DNA of 64,000 nt, from contig NZ_CP019706.1 of the NCBI RefSeq assembly GCF_002101395.1, positions 1,240,001 to 1,304,000 on the forward strand, given 5' to 3'. A model generated the notes under the pieces. The model did not search any database and had not been told where the DNA came from. It worked only from the letters and a program-made list of their open reading frames with translations. The DNA comes from Pantoea alhagi. Its GTDB lineage: Bacteria > Pseudomonadota > Gammaproteobacteria > Enterobacterales > Enterobacteriaceae. Position numbers and translations under genes: made by a program. Shown here piece by piece: positions 25,236 through 34,316 of this stretch; the stretch's first letter is position 1, and every line of letters starts with the position of its first letter.

Positions 25236-25699
25236 GCAGAAGAAAATCATTTAACTTTCTCATTTGCATCGTGATTGCTGCTGTGGGCTTTTATCTCTAT
25301 CTGGATAACCGCAGCGTTAACATTATTAGCGCGCATCATGACCGTTACAGTGCCGAAGTATTAGTCGATCATTTACCTGTTACCGCCTCATCGGCGATTA
25401 ACTGGTGGCTGGAAAACCAGAACGCTATCCGGGAAAAATATCATATTCCCTCTGAAGAGGCGGGCGGGCCATCCAACTTTACCGTTTTTGCTTTTGGCGA
25501 CGGCTACCAGAAAGAGGATGAGAACGATATGCTCTGTTTTGATGATGTGCCTCCCCCTGAAAACTGCATCGTCAAAGAGATACTGTTAACGGTTGGCCGC
25601 AACCGTGAGGGTAATATCCGATTCGCTTTTGGTAATTCAGCCTATATTCGTTATGCCGATGGCCGTATTATTAAATTAAAAAAAGAAACATATCACTGA
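25232..25699 (+). CDS. DUF943 family membrane-anchored protein, putative partner of DUF3289
   Basis: A 155-residue protein with one N-terminal membrane segment (about residues 8-24, FLICIVIAAVGFYLYL) and a large, presumably periplasmic, part. The DUF943 pattern is clear: YSAEVLVDHLPVT, INWWLENQNAIREKY, FAFGDGYQKE, LCFDDVPPPENCI. Its start overlaps the DUF3289 stop, so translation is coupled. A periplasm-facing anchored protein paired with a putative effector fits an immunity role, but this is inference. Confidence 0.75.
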   Translation: MSRRKSFNFLICIVIAAVGFYLYLDNRSVNIISAHHDRYSAEVLVDHLPVTASSAINWWLENQNAIREKYHIPSEEAGGPSNFTVFAFGDGYQKEDENDMLCFDDVPPPENCIVKEILLTVGRNREGNIRFAFGNSAYIRYADGRIIKLKKETYH

Positions 25700-25819
25700 C
25701 GGTAGCTGGCTTCCCATTCCGGACCCATAACGCTTTACCGGTATGATAGTAATGCTGTACTCGGGCTGCACCCGAATAGATACCCGACCCGCCTTTATCT
25801 GACCGGTCGGGCTTGATGG
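25700..25819. other. Right edge of the accessory island, convergent with malQ
   Basis: Contains two small inverted repeats, CGGG/CCCG near 25762-25775 and CCCGACC/GGTCGGG at about 25783-25810. The second may end transcripts from either side. Leftward from the malQ end, one frame stays open for about 50 codons without a start; it is not called. Confidence 0.4.
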
Positions 25820-27898
25820 TTAATTGCCTTCAGCCTTGCGTCGTCGATCCAGATCCTTAATCAGCTGATTGATGCGTTCATCGCTAAACATCTCATCCAG
25901 CGTGTGGCTCAGCTTACGCCGCCAGTTGGGATATTGATCCACCGTGCCCGGCACGTTCACCGGCTGCTCCATATCCAGCCAGTCTTCCGGCTGCAGGCCC
26001 AGCAGCGCGCTGCCGCTATCAGCAATATAGCGCAGCATACCGCGATTCAGCTCCGGCGACATCACCAGCTTCTCCGCACGCTTGCCCAGCTTCTTCGGTA
26101 CGCAGCCCTGCTCATGCAGCGCATTCAGCAGCGCCTGCTTCTGCCGCTCACGGTTTTCATACAGCCCTTTCAGCACCACCTTATCCGGATAAAGCCCCAG
26201 CTCCTCGCCCAGCGTCAGATCGCCCGCGCTCCAGAAACCGCGCAGCGTTGGCAAATCGTGGGTGGCGCCGCTGGCCATCGACTGGCGCGGCCACTGCTGC
26301 GGCGCGCGATAGCGATCGGCGCTCTCCTGCTCGAAATAGAGCACCTTCCAGGAGTAGATCCCGCTGCGGCGCAGCTTGCCAATGATCTCCTGCGGCACTG
26401 TTCCCAGATCCTCCCCGATCACCATACAGCGATTCCGCCGGCTTTCCAGCGCCAGGATCGCCAGCAGATCGTCAACCGGATAGGAGATATAGGCACCGTG
26501 ATTCGCCGTCATCCCATAAGGGATCCACCACAGGCGCAGCAGCGACATCACATGATCGATACGCAACGCGCCGCAGCTGGCCATATTGGCGCGCAGCATC
26601 TCAATAAATGGCTGATAGGCCCGCGCTGCCATAACGTGCGGATCCATCGGTGGCAGCCCCCAGTTCTGTCCCAGCGGCCCCAGAATATCCGGCGGTGCGC
26701 CAACCGAGGCTTGCAGGCAGTAAAGCTCAGGATCGCACCAGGTTTCCGCCCCGCCCTCCGCCACGCCAACCGCTAAATCGCGATACAGACCCACCGACAT
26801 GCCGCGCTGCTGACAAACCTGCCAGCACTCATCAAACTGGCGATTAGCCAGCCACTGCAGCCACAGCCAGAAATAAATCTCATCCTGATTTTTACGGCAA
26901 AACTGCTGTACCGCCTCGCTGTCGGCCCGGCGATACGCTTCCGGCCAGGCAGGCCAACCCCAGCTTTGCCCGTCTTGCTGCAGCATTGCCGCATGAAGCG
27001 CATCGTATGCTGCCTGGCTGTAAAGACTCTCACCGCCAGCGCTGACAAAATCAGCAAAATGACGCCGCGTTTCATCCTGCTCGTCACGCTCAGAGAACTG
27101 CGCCCATGCCAACCGCAGACCTTCAATTTTTAACTGATTAACCGCGCTATAGTCCACCCAGTCAGACTGGCGCGCCGCCTCTACCCGGCGCTGCGTCTCT
27201 TTCTTTTTCCACCAGCGTTGCGCCGCTGCGCTCTGCTGGAAATCGGGCACACGCTCTACGTCGATATAGATGATATTCATCCAGCGACGCGATGAAGGGC
27301 TGTAAGGACTGGCACTTTCCGGAATGGCGGGATAAAGCGAGTGAATTGGATTGAGGCCGATAAAATCGCCGCCGCGATCGGCTATCTGCATCAGCATTTC
27401 GCTTAAATCGCCAAAATCACCGATGCCCCAGTTGCGGGCGGAGCGCAACGTATACAGCTGCACGCAGGCCCCCCAAAGTTTTTTGCCCTCCAGCAGCGGC
27501 TGCGGTTCATAGCAGCGTTGCGGCGCAATAATCACCCGGCAGGCCCACTGTTTTTTGCCCTGCGTCAGCGTCAACTGGTGATAGCCCTGCGGCAGACGCG
27601 GCGGCAGGGCAAAGGCTTCACCGCCCTGCGCCTCGCCCTGATACATTTTGCCCTGCTCGGTCTGCAGCTCCCAGTGGAACTGGCCGCTGCCGTCAGGCGC
27701 CATCACGCGCTTTTGCCGTCCGCTGAATACCTTTACCGGCGGCAGCGGCGCCTGACTGGCCGCGCGCGGAAATCCCATTGCCTTTAGCAACAGCTGGCGG
27801 GTTTCTGCGCCGATCGCTTCCGGCTCCCCTTTGGCATTGATATAGCTGGCAGCAATCCCGGCCGCGTTGGCGTCCTTCTCAAGCTGAGTTAAATCCAT
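25820..27898 (-). CDS. malQ: 4-alpha-glucanotransferase (amylomaltase)
   Basis: Transfers glucosyl and maltodextrinyl units between maltodextrins in the cytosol, producing glucose and longer chains for MalP. The 692-residue protein (E. coli 694) is a GH77 enzyme. Landmarks are NWGIGDFGDLSEM, the FIGLNPIHSLYP block, ALRIDHVMSLLRLWWIP (nucleophile Asp) and MVIGEDLGTVP (acid/base Glu), with GATHDLPTLRGFW after. It lies 50 bases downstream of malP in the same transcript. In E. coli the operon needs MalT and CRP. Confidence 0.97.
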   Translation of the reverse strand: MDLTQLEKDANAAGIAASYINAKGEPEAIGAETRQLLLKAMGFPRAASQAPLPPVKVFSGRQKRVMAPDGSGQFHWELQTEQGKMYQGEAQGGEAFALPPRLPQGYHQLTLTQGKKQWACRVIIAPQRCYEPQPLLEGKKLWGACVQLYTLRSARNWGIGDFGDLSEMLMQIADRGGDFIGLNPIHSLYPAIPESASPYSPSSRRWMNIIYIDVERVPDFQQSAAAQRWWKKKETQRRVEAARQSDWVDYSAVNQLKIEGLRLAWAQFSERDEQDETRRHFADFVSAGGESLYSQAAYDALHAAMLQQDGQSWGWPAWPEAYRRADSEAVQQFCRKNQDEIYFWLWLQWLANRQFDECWQVCQQRGMSVGLYRDLAVGVAEGGAETWCDPELYCLQASVGAPPDILGPLGQNWGLPPMDPHVMAARAYQPFIEMLRANMASCGALRIDHVMSLLRLWWIPYGMTANHGAYISYPVDDLLAILALESRRNRCMVIGEDLGTVPQEIIGKLRRSGIYSWKVLYFEQESADRYRAPQQWPRQSMASGATHDLPTLRGFWSAGDLTLGEELGLYPDKVVLKGLYENRERQKQALLNALHEQGCVPKKLGKRAEKLVMSPELNRGMLRYIADSGSALLGLQPEDWLDMEQPVNVPGTVDQYPNWRRKLSHTLDEMFSDERINQLIKDLDRRRKAEGN

Positions 27899-27948
27899 AA
27901 CGCTTCCTGAATCCGTCTTCTGTCCTGAGCGGCCTGCGCCGCTCGCCC

Positions 27949-30354
27949 TTAACGTTTGCTCTGCCAGATGCGCTGTTGATAATCGCGGATGGAGCGGTCG
28001 GAGCTGAACATACCGGTACGCGCTGTATTAAGAATCGCGCTACGTGTCCAGGCGTCTTGATCGCGCCACAGCGCTTCGACGCGCTCCTGCGCCACGATAT
28101 AGTCGGCAAAGTCCGCCAGTACCATCCAGGGATCGCCATTTTTGGTCAGGCTCTCCAGCAGCAGATCAAAAGCATGTTTATCGCCCTGGCTGAAATGGCC
28201 TTTTTCCATCTCTTTCAGTAACCCGTCGAGATGCTTGTCTTTCTTACGCAGCTTTTTCGGATCGTAGCCTTTGGCTTTTAACGCCTTTACTTCATCCACG
28301 GTATTACCGAAGATAAAGATATTCTCTTCGCCCACCTGCCCGGCAATTTCCACGTTCGCGCCGTCAAGGGTGCCGATGGTCAGTGCGCCATTCAGCGCCA
28401 GCTTCATATTGCCGGTGCCGGACGCCTCATAACCCGCCGTCGATATCTGTTCCGAGAGATCCGCCGCCGGGATCATCAGCTCCGCAACGGTTATGCGATA
28501 ATCCGGAATAAATACCACCTTCAACCGATCGCCGATCAGCGGATCGTTATTGATCACCTCCGCTACTTTATTAATGGCATAGATAATATTTTTTGCCAGG
28601 TAGTAGCCGGGCGCGGCTTTGGCACCAAATAGGAAAACGCGTGGCACTTTATCCCGTTGTGGGTTGTCGCGCAGCTGACGATAGCAGTGCAGAATATGCA
28701 GTAGCCCAAGGTGCTGACGTTTGTATTCATGCAGACGTTTGATTTGCACATCAAACAGCGCCCCGGGATTGACCTCAATGCCGGTCACCTGGCGAATGTA
28801 ATCGGTCAGGCGCTGTTTATTATCTTGTTTAATCTGGCGATAGCGCTGGCGGAACGCTTTATCCTCCGCATACGGCTCCAGCGCTTTTAGCGCATCCAGC
28901 TGCGTGACCCAGTCGCTGTTGCCCAGCGTCTCGTCAATCAGCGTAGCCAGCGCCGGGTTGCACTGTTTCAGCCAGCGGCGCGGCGTAATGCCGTTGGTGA
29001 CATTATGGAATTTATGCGGCCACAGCTGATGATATTCCGGGAAGAGATCCTTTACTACCAGATCGGAGTGCAGCGCCGCGACGCCATTCACCGCAAAACC
29101 GCTGACCACGCAAAGGTTCGCCATGCGCACCTGTTTATCGTACAGCACCGCCACTTTTTCCCAGATTTTCTCATCGCCGGGCCACTGCTTATTCACCAAC
29201 TTTTTAAAGCGCTGATTGATCTCTTTGATAATCATGAAATGACGCGGCAGCAGCGAGCGCACCAGACGTTCATCCCAGCGCTCCAGCGCTTCCGGCATCA
29301 GCGTATGGTTGGTATAGGCGAAGACGTTACTGGTGATCTGCCAGGCCTCATCCCAGCTCAGCTGATGCTCATCCAGCAGAACACGCAGCATTTCCGGAAT
29401 AGCGATAGTCGGGTGGGTATCGTTAAGCTGGATGACCTCATAATCGGGCAGTTCCGCCAGCTGGCGTCCCGCCTGATGATGGCGGCGCAGAATATCCGCC
29501 ACCGAGCAGGCGCACTGAAAATATTGCTGCATCAGGCGCAGGCGCTTGCCTTCCTGATGGTTGTCGTTGGGATAGAGCACTTTAGTCAGCTTCGCCGCAT
29601 CGATCCCATGCTGCTCCGCCTGCAAAAATTTACCGTTATTAAACAGTGTTAAATCAAAGGGCTCTGCATGAGACGCCTGCCACAGACGCAGCGGCTGTGC
29701 TAAACCGTTGCGATAGCCGATAACCGGCAGATCCCAGGCTTCGCCGCGCAGCCTAAATGCCGGTTCCCAGCACAGGGAGCCGTCACTGTTTTTTACCACT
29801 TTACCGCCGATGCCAACGTCAACATCCAGCGCGGCGTTATGGCGAAACCAGGGGTAGCTGGCACGCTGCCAGTCATCTGGCGCTTCGCGCTGTTGGCCGT
29901 GATCGAAGGACTGACGGAACAGGCCGTACTGATAGTTAAGCCCGTAGCCGTGAGCTGCCTGGCCCACCGTCGCCATTGAATCAAGATAGCAGGCCGCCAG
30001 CCGGCCCAGACCACCGTTGCCCAGCGCCGGATCCACTTCCTGCTCCAGCAGATCGCTAAGCGCGATGCCCTGCTGCGCAAGCAGTGCCTTTACATCGTCA
30101 TACCAGCCAAGGTTAATCAGGTTATTGCCGGTCAGACGTCCGATCAGAAACTCCATCGACAGATAGTTAACGTGGCGTTGTTGTTCGTCTGGTTTCGCTA
30201 CCGGCTGTTCCGCCAGAAGTTCTGCCAGCGCTGCGCTGACCGCTTGCCACCACTGATGTCGGGTCATCTCGCTGGCGCTGCTCAGCCCGAGATATTGCCA
30301 CTGGCGTGTTAACGCCGCCTCAAAACGTGTGTGACTGAATTTTTGCTGCGACAT
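27949..30354 (-). CDS. malP: Maltodextrin phosphorylase
   Basis: Phosphorolyses maltodextrins to glucose-1-phosphate. The 801-residue GT35 enzyme has the pyridoxal-phosphate site EASGTGNMKLALNGALTIG. It also has the ends typical of MalP: SQQKFSHTRFEAAL at the N-terminus and MFSSDRSIRDYQQRIW at the C-terminus. An upstream in-frame extension to 30450 was rejected: the ATG at 30354 has GGAAGAGA before it and aligns with E. coli MSQPIFN. A second, glycogen-type phosphorylase (glgP) lies at 37377-39824. The MalP call rests on resemblance and on the malQ/malT neighbours. Confidence 0.96.
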   Translation of the reverse strand: MSQQKFSHTRFEAALTRQWQYLGLSSASEMTRHQWWQAVSAALAELLAEQPVAKPDEQQRHVNYLSMEFLIGRLTGNNLINLGWYDDVKALLAQQGIALSDLLEQEVDPALGNGGLGRLAACYLDSMATVGQAAHGYGLNYQYGLFRQSFDHGQQREAPDDWQRASYPWFRHNAALDVDVGIGGKVVKNSDGSLCWEPAFRLRGEAWDLPVIGYRNGLAQPLRLWQASHAEPFDLTLFNNGKFLQAEQHGIDAAKLTKVLYPNDNHQEGKRLRLMQQYFQCACSVADILRRHHQAGRQLAELPDYEVIQLNDTHPTIAIPEMLRVLLDEHQLSWDEAWQITSNVFAYTNHTLMPEALERWDERLVRSLLPRHFMIIKEINQRFKKLVNKQWPGDEKIWEKVAVLYDKQVRMANLCVVSGFAVNGVAALHSDLVVKDLFPEYHQLWPHKFHNVTNGITPRRWLKQCNPALATLIDETLGNSDWVTQLDALKALEPYAEDKAFRQRYRQIKQDNKQRLTDYIRQVTGIEVNPGALFDVQIKRLHEYKRQHLGLLHILHCYRQLRDNPQRDKVPRVFLFGAKAAPGYYLAKNIIYAINKVAEVINNDPLIGDRLKVVFIPDYRITVAELMIPAADLSEQISTAGYEASGTGNMKLALNGALTIGTLDGANVEIAGQVGEENIFIFGNTVDEVKALKAKGYDPKKLRKKDKHLDGLLKEMEKGHFSQGDKHAFDLLLESLTKNGDPWMVLADFADYIVAQERVEALWRDQDAWTRSAILNTARTGMFSSDRSIRDYQQRIWQSKR

Positions 30355-30725
30355 ACGTGTCTCTTCCGCTAAGTGAATGGTTTCGCAAATAATTGATACA
30401 CATGCTGACGTTAACCCCCTGCGGCGGCATCCTCCTGTAGCCAGATTCATCAGGGAGGAGCCGCAGGGCGTAGGAAAAAGTGTGACCGATGGCAGGTTAA
30501 CTTAAGATGTTATAGCGGAAAAAAACGCATGTTCAGCTGCGTTCTGTGGCTTTTTTTACAAGAAAGCGTCAAAAAACAATAAGGAAATGTGATGAGGTGC
30601 AACTTAATGGAATCTGGTCGGAGGCCATTCTTGCATTAACGCGCGGCAGCACAGAAAGTACTTAATTACGCGGCGTAAAATAATTCCCTTTGTTTCCTTC
30701 TATTTCACCACAGTGAAGTGTCGCC
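30355..30725. promoter_or_regulatory. Divergent malP/malT control region with candidate MalT boxes
   Basis: About 370 bases between leftward malPQ and rightward malT. Two sequences match 8 of 10 bases of the MalT box GGGGA(T/G)GAGG: AGGGAGGAGC at 30452-30461 and TGTGATGAGG at 30588-30597, both on the + strand. E. coli malPQ is activated by MalT at such boxes, while malT itself needs CRP. The assignment is by motif only; spacing to a promoter was not established. Confidence 0.4.
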
Positions 30726-33443
30726 ATGCTGATACCATCGAAACTCAGCCGTCCTCTGCGGCTTCAGAACACCATTGTTCGGGAGCGTTTGATAGCCAGG
30801 CTTGCGAACATTGCGCACTACCGTTTAGCACTGATCAGTAGCCCTGCCGGCTATGGCAAAACCACGCTGGTGGCGCAGTGGGCGGCGGATAAAAGCGATC
30901 TGGGGTGGTATTCGCTGGATGAGAGCGATAACTATCCTGAGCGTTTTGCTAACTATTTTATGGCTGCAGTACAGCAGGCCACTGACGGGCACTGCGCGCG
31001 TAGCGAAGCGCTGGCGCAGAAACGTCAGTATGCCAGCCTTAGCGCGCTCTTTTCCCAGCTGTTCGTGGAACTTTCCGAATGGCATCGCCCGCTTTACCTG
31101 GTGATTGACGACTACCATCTGCTGACCAACGATGCCATTCATCAGGCGATGCGCTTTTTTATTCGTCATCAGCCTGACAACCTGACGCTGATTATCCTTT
31201 CGCGTAATTTGCCCTCGCTGGGCATCGCTAACCTGCGCGTACGCGAGCAACTGCTGGAGATTAACAGTCAGTCGCTGGCCTTTACGCCACATGAGGCGAA
31301 ACAGTTTTTTGATTGCCGCCTGCAACGCCCTATCGGCGCAGATGATTCTCAGCGGCTGTGCGATGAAGTCGCAGGCTGGGCGACCGCACTACAGTTGATC
31401 GCCTTGACGGAGCGTCAGTCCAATACCCCAACTCATCACTCCGCGCAGCGTCTGTCAGGCATTAACGCCAGCCATCTTTCCGACTACCTGGTGGATGAAG
31501 TGCTGGACTGCGTGGATGCGGCGACGCGTAACTTTTTGTTACGCAGTTCCGTGCTGCGTTCGATGAACGATATGCTGATTGCCCACCTGACCGGCGAAGA
31601 AAATGCACAGCTGCGGCTGGAAGAAACAGAGCGTCAGGGCTTATTTCTTCAGCGCATGGACGACAGCGGAAAATGGTTTAATTTTCACCCACTGTTTGCC
31701 ACCTTTTTACGCCAGCGCTGTCAGTGGGAGCTGAGCAGCGAACTGCATAAGCTGCATCGGGCGGCAGCAGAGGGCTGGATGGCGCTCGGCTACGCCGGAG
31801 AAGCGATTCATCATGCGTTGGCGGCGGAAGATACCCATCTGCTGCGCGACATTTTGCTGCATCATGCCTGGTCCTTGTTTAACCATAGCGAACTGGCACT
31901 GCTGGAAGAAGGGCTTAAAGCGCTGCCGTGGCAGCTGCTGGTCGATAATCCCCGTTTGATTCTGTTGCAGGCCTGGCTGGCGCAAAGCCAGCATCGCTAC
32001 GGCGAAGTGAATCTTTTACTGGCACGTGCCGAAGAAGAGATGACGCGGCAACAGATCGCTATCGATGCGGTTCTGAGCGCTGAATTTGATGCGCTGCGCG
32101 CGCAGGTGGCGATTAACGCCGGGAAGCCCGAAGAAGCGGAGCGGCTGGCTAACCAGGCGCTGGTGAACCTGCCGCTGGCAAACTACTACAGCCGTATTGT
32201 CGCCACCTCGGTAAAAGGAGAGGTTCTGCACTGTCAGGGGCAGCTGGAAGCCGCGCTGGTCACCATGCAGCAGACCGATGAGATGGCGCGCCACTATAAC
32301 AGCTGTCATTACGCGCTCTGGGCGCTGCTGCAACAGAGCGAGATCCTGTTGGCGCAGGGCTTTTTGCAGACCGCTTACGATATTCAGGAAAAGGCCTTTG
32401 CGCTGATTAACGAAGAAGGGCTGGAACAGTTGCCGATGCATGAGTTCCTGCTGCGTATTCGCTCGCAGCTGCTCTGGTCCTGGGCGCGCCTCGATGAGGC
32501 AGAAGCCACCGCCCGTAAAGGGCTGGAGGTGCTGGCAAACTTTCAGCCGCAGCAGCAGCTACAATGTCTGGCGATGCTGGCGAAATGCGCGCTGGCGCGA
32601 GGCGATCTGGACAATGCGCGTCGTCACTTGATCCGCTGTGAGAATCTGCTTGGCAACGGTCAGTATCACAGCGACTGGGTGACCAACGCCGACAAACCGC
32701 GCGTGATTTACTGGCAACTGACTAACGATAAGGTCGCCGCAGCTAACTGGCTGCGGCTAACGCCAAAACCGCCTACTGCCGATAACCACTTTTTGCAGGG
32801 CCAGTGGCGGAATATCGCGCGTGTGCAAATTTTGCTGGGCCATTATGAAGAAGCCGAAGTGGTGCTGGATGAACTGAATGAAAGCGCGCGGCGGCTACGC
32901 CTGACCAGCGATCTGAATCGTAATCTGCTGCTGCTTAATGCGCTTTACTGGCAAACCGGACGTAAAAGCGAAGCCCAGCAGACGCTGATTGAAGCACTGA
33001 CGCTGGCAAACCGCACCGGCTTTATCAGCCACTTTGTAATTGAAGGCGAAACCATGGCGCAGCAACTGCGTCAACTGTTGCAGCTGCATACGCTGCCGGA
33101 GCTGGAACAACACCGTGCGCAGCGCATTTTGCGCGATATCAATCAGCATCATCGCCACAAATTCGCCCATTTCGATGAGAGCTTTGTCAGCCGCCTGTTG
33201 ACACACCCGCAGGTACCGGAACTGATCCGCACCAGCCCGCTTACGCAGCGGGAATGGCAGGTGTTGGGTCTGATTTACTCCGGTTACAGCAACGATCAAA
33301 TTGCCGGGGAGCTGGAAGTGGCGCAAACCACCATCAAAACCCATATCCGCAATCTCTATCAGAAGCTGGGCGTTATGCATCGGCAGGAAGCCGTGCAGCA
33401 GGCACAGCATTTGCTGCACCTGATGGGCATGAGCGTGGCGTAG
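30726..33443 (+). CDS. malT: Maltose regulon activator MalT
   Basis: An ATP- and maltotriose-dependent activator of the mal genes. The 905-residue STAND-class regulator (E. coli 901) begins MLIPSKLSRPLRLQNTIVRERL. The Walker A is SPAGYGKT at residues 39-46 and the Walker B-like segment is LVIDDYHLL. A long helical-repeat sensor follows. A LuxR-type helix-turn-helix closes the protein (LTQREWQVLGLIYSGYSNDQIAGEL ... VAQTTIKTHIRNLYQKLGV, read in two parts). It is divergent from malPQ and convergent with glpR. Confidence 0.97.
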   Translation: MLIPSKLSRPLRLQNTIVRERLIARLANIAHYRLALISSPAGYGKTTLVAQWAADKSDLGWYSLDESDNYPERFANYFMAAVQQATDGHCARSEALAQKRQYASLSALFSQLFVELSEWHRPLYLVIDDYHLLTNDAIHQAMRFFIRHQPDNLTLIILSRNLPSLGIANLRVREQLLEINSQSLAFTPHEAKQFFDCRLQRPIGADDSQRLCDEVAGWATALQLIALTERQSNTPTHHSAQRLSGINASHLSDYLVDEVLDCVDAATRNFLLRSSVLRSMNDMLIAHLTGEENAQLRLEETERQGLFLQRMDDSGKWFNFHPLFATFLRQRCQWELSSELHKLHRAAAEGWMALGYAGEAIHHALAAEDTHLLRDILLHHAWSLFNHSELALLEEGLKALPWQLLVDNPRLILLQAWLAQSQHRYGEVNLLLARAEEEMTRQQIAIDAVLSAEFDALRAQVAINAGKPEEAERLANQALVNLPLANYYSRIVATSVKGEVLHCQGQLEAALVTMQQTDEMARHYNSCHYALWALLQQSEILLAQGFLQTAYDIQEKAFALINEEGLEQLPMHEFLLRIRSQLLWSWARLDEAEATARKGLEVLANFQPQQQLQCLAMLAKCALARGDLDNARRHLIRCENLLGNGQYHSDWVTNADKPRVIYWQLTNDKVAAANWLRLTPKPPTADNHFLQGQWRNIARVQILLGHYEEAEVVLDELNESARRLRLTSDLNRNLLLLNALYWQTGRKSEAQQTLIEALTLANRTGFISHFVIEGETMAQQLRQLLQLHTLPELEQHRAQRILRDINQHHRHKFAHFDESFVSRLLTHPQVPELIRTSPLTQREWQVLGLIYSGYSNDQIAGELEVAQTTIKTHIRNLYQKLGVMHRQEAVQQAQHLLHLMGMSVA

Positions 33444-33472
33444 CGGTTAACAGGCGCGGTGAAAAAAATTAC

Positions 33473-34231
33473 TCAGCACAGCTCCAGATGGACTTCGTGC
33501 TGTTCAATCACTTTCATCACGCTGGCGGGCGGCATTTCATTGGTAAACAGATAGTCCACCAGGCTCATATTGCCTAAGTTCACCATCGCGTTGCGGCCAA
33601 ATTTAGAGTGGTCGGCAACCAGCATCGCACAGCGTGAGTTTTCGATAATCGCCCGTTTGGTACGAACTTCGTGATAGTCGAACTCCAGCAGCGAGCCATC
33701 CATATCGATGCCGCTAATGCCAAGAATGCCGTAATCCAGCCGGAACTGAGAGATAAAATCGAGCGTGGCTTCGCCCATAATGCCGCCGTCACGCGTGCGC
33801 ACCTCGCCACCGGCGATAATCAGGCGAAAATCGGGCTTCGTCATCAACAGCGTGGCGACATTCAGGTTGTTGGTTACGATGCGCAGATCGTTATGGTTCA
33901 TCAATGCATGCGCTACCGCTTCCGGCGTGGTGCCGATATCAATAAACAGCGTCGCGCCGTCGGGGATTTGGCTGGCTACACGCTGAGCGATGCGCGCCTT
34001 TTCCACCGACCACATCATTTTACGATCTTGCCAGGCGGTATTTTCCGAACTGGAAGGCAGCGCCGCGCCGCCGTGATGACGCTGGATTTTGTTTTGATCG
34101 GCCAGATCGTTTAGATCGCGGCGAATAGTTTGCGGACTGACGTCAAAATGCTCAACCAGCTCTTCAGTACTCACATATCCCTGACGCCGAACCATATCGA
34201 TAATAGCGTCATGACGTTGCGTCTGCTTCAC
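33473..34231 (-). CDS. glpR: Glycerol-3-phosphate regulon repressor GlpR
   Basis: A DeoR-family repressor of the glp genes, inactivated by glycerol-3-phosphate. It is 252 residues, the same as E. coli. The helix-turn-helix is at about 18-40 (VSTEELVEHFDVSPQTIRRDL), written here only as a landmark. The sugar-phosphate-sensing domain includes DIGTTPEAVAHAL and VADHSKFGRNAMV. It is the last gene of the leftward glpE-glpG-glpR set. An operator for it lies upstream of glpD at 35739-35756. Confidence 0.97.
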   Translation of the reverse strand: MKQTQRHDAIIDMVRRQGYVSTEELVEHFDVSPQTIRRDLNDLADQNKIQRHHGGAALPSSSENTAWQDRKMMWSVEKARIAQRVASQIPDGATLFIDIGTTPEAVAHALMNHNDLRIVTNNLNVATLLMTKPDFRLIIAGGEVRTRDGGIMGEATLDFISQFRLDYGILGISGIDMDGSLLEFDYHEVRTKRAIIENSRCAMLVADHSKFGRNAMVNLGNMSLVDYLFTNEMPPASVMKVIEQHEVHLELC

Positions 34232-34316
34232 ATAAATCTCCTGTTAATCGCGCGGCATCAGACCACAGCAACATTATTTTTTGACGGCGCCCCGCGCCAG
34301 CCTGATGCTTCTGCCA

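Noticed and set aside
25904..26776. 290-codon rightward frame inside malQ
   Set aside because: Antisense shadow of malQ; GC-rich coding DNA often leaves the opposite strand open. malQ is unambiguous.
29005..29652. 215-codon rightward frame inside malP
   Set aside because: Antisense to a clear phosphorylase gene.
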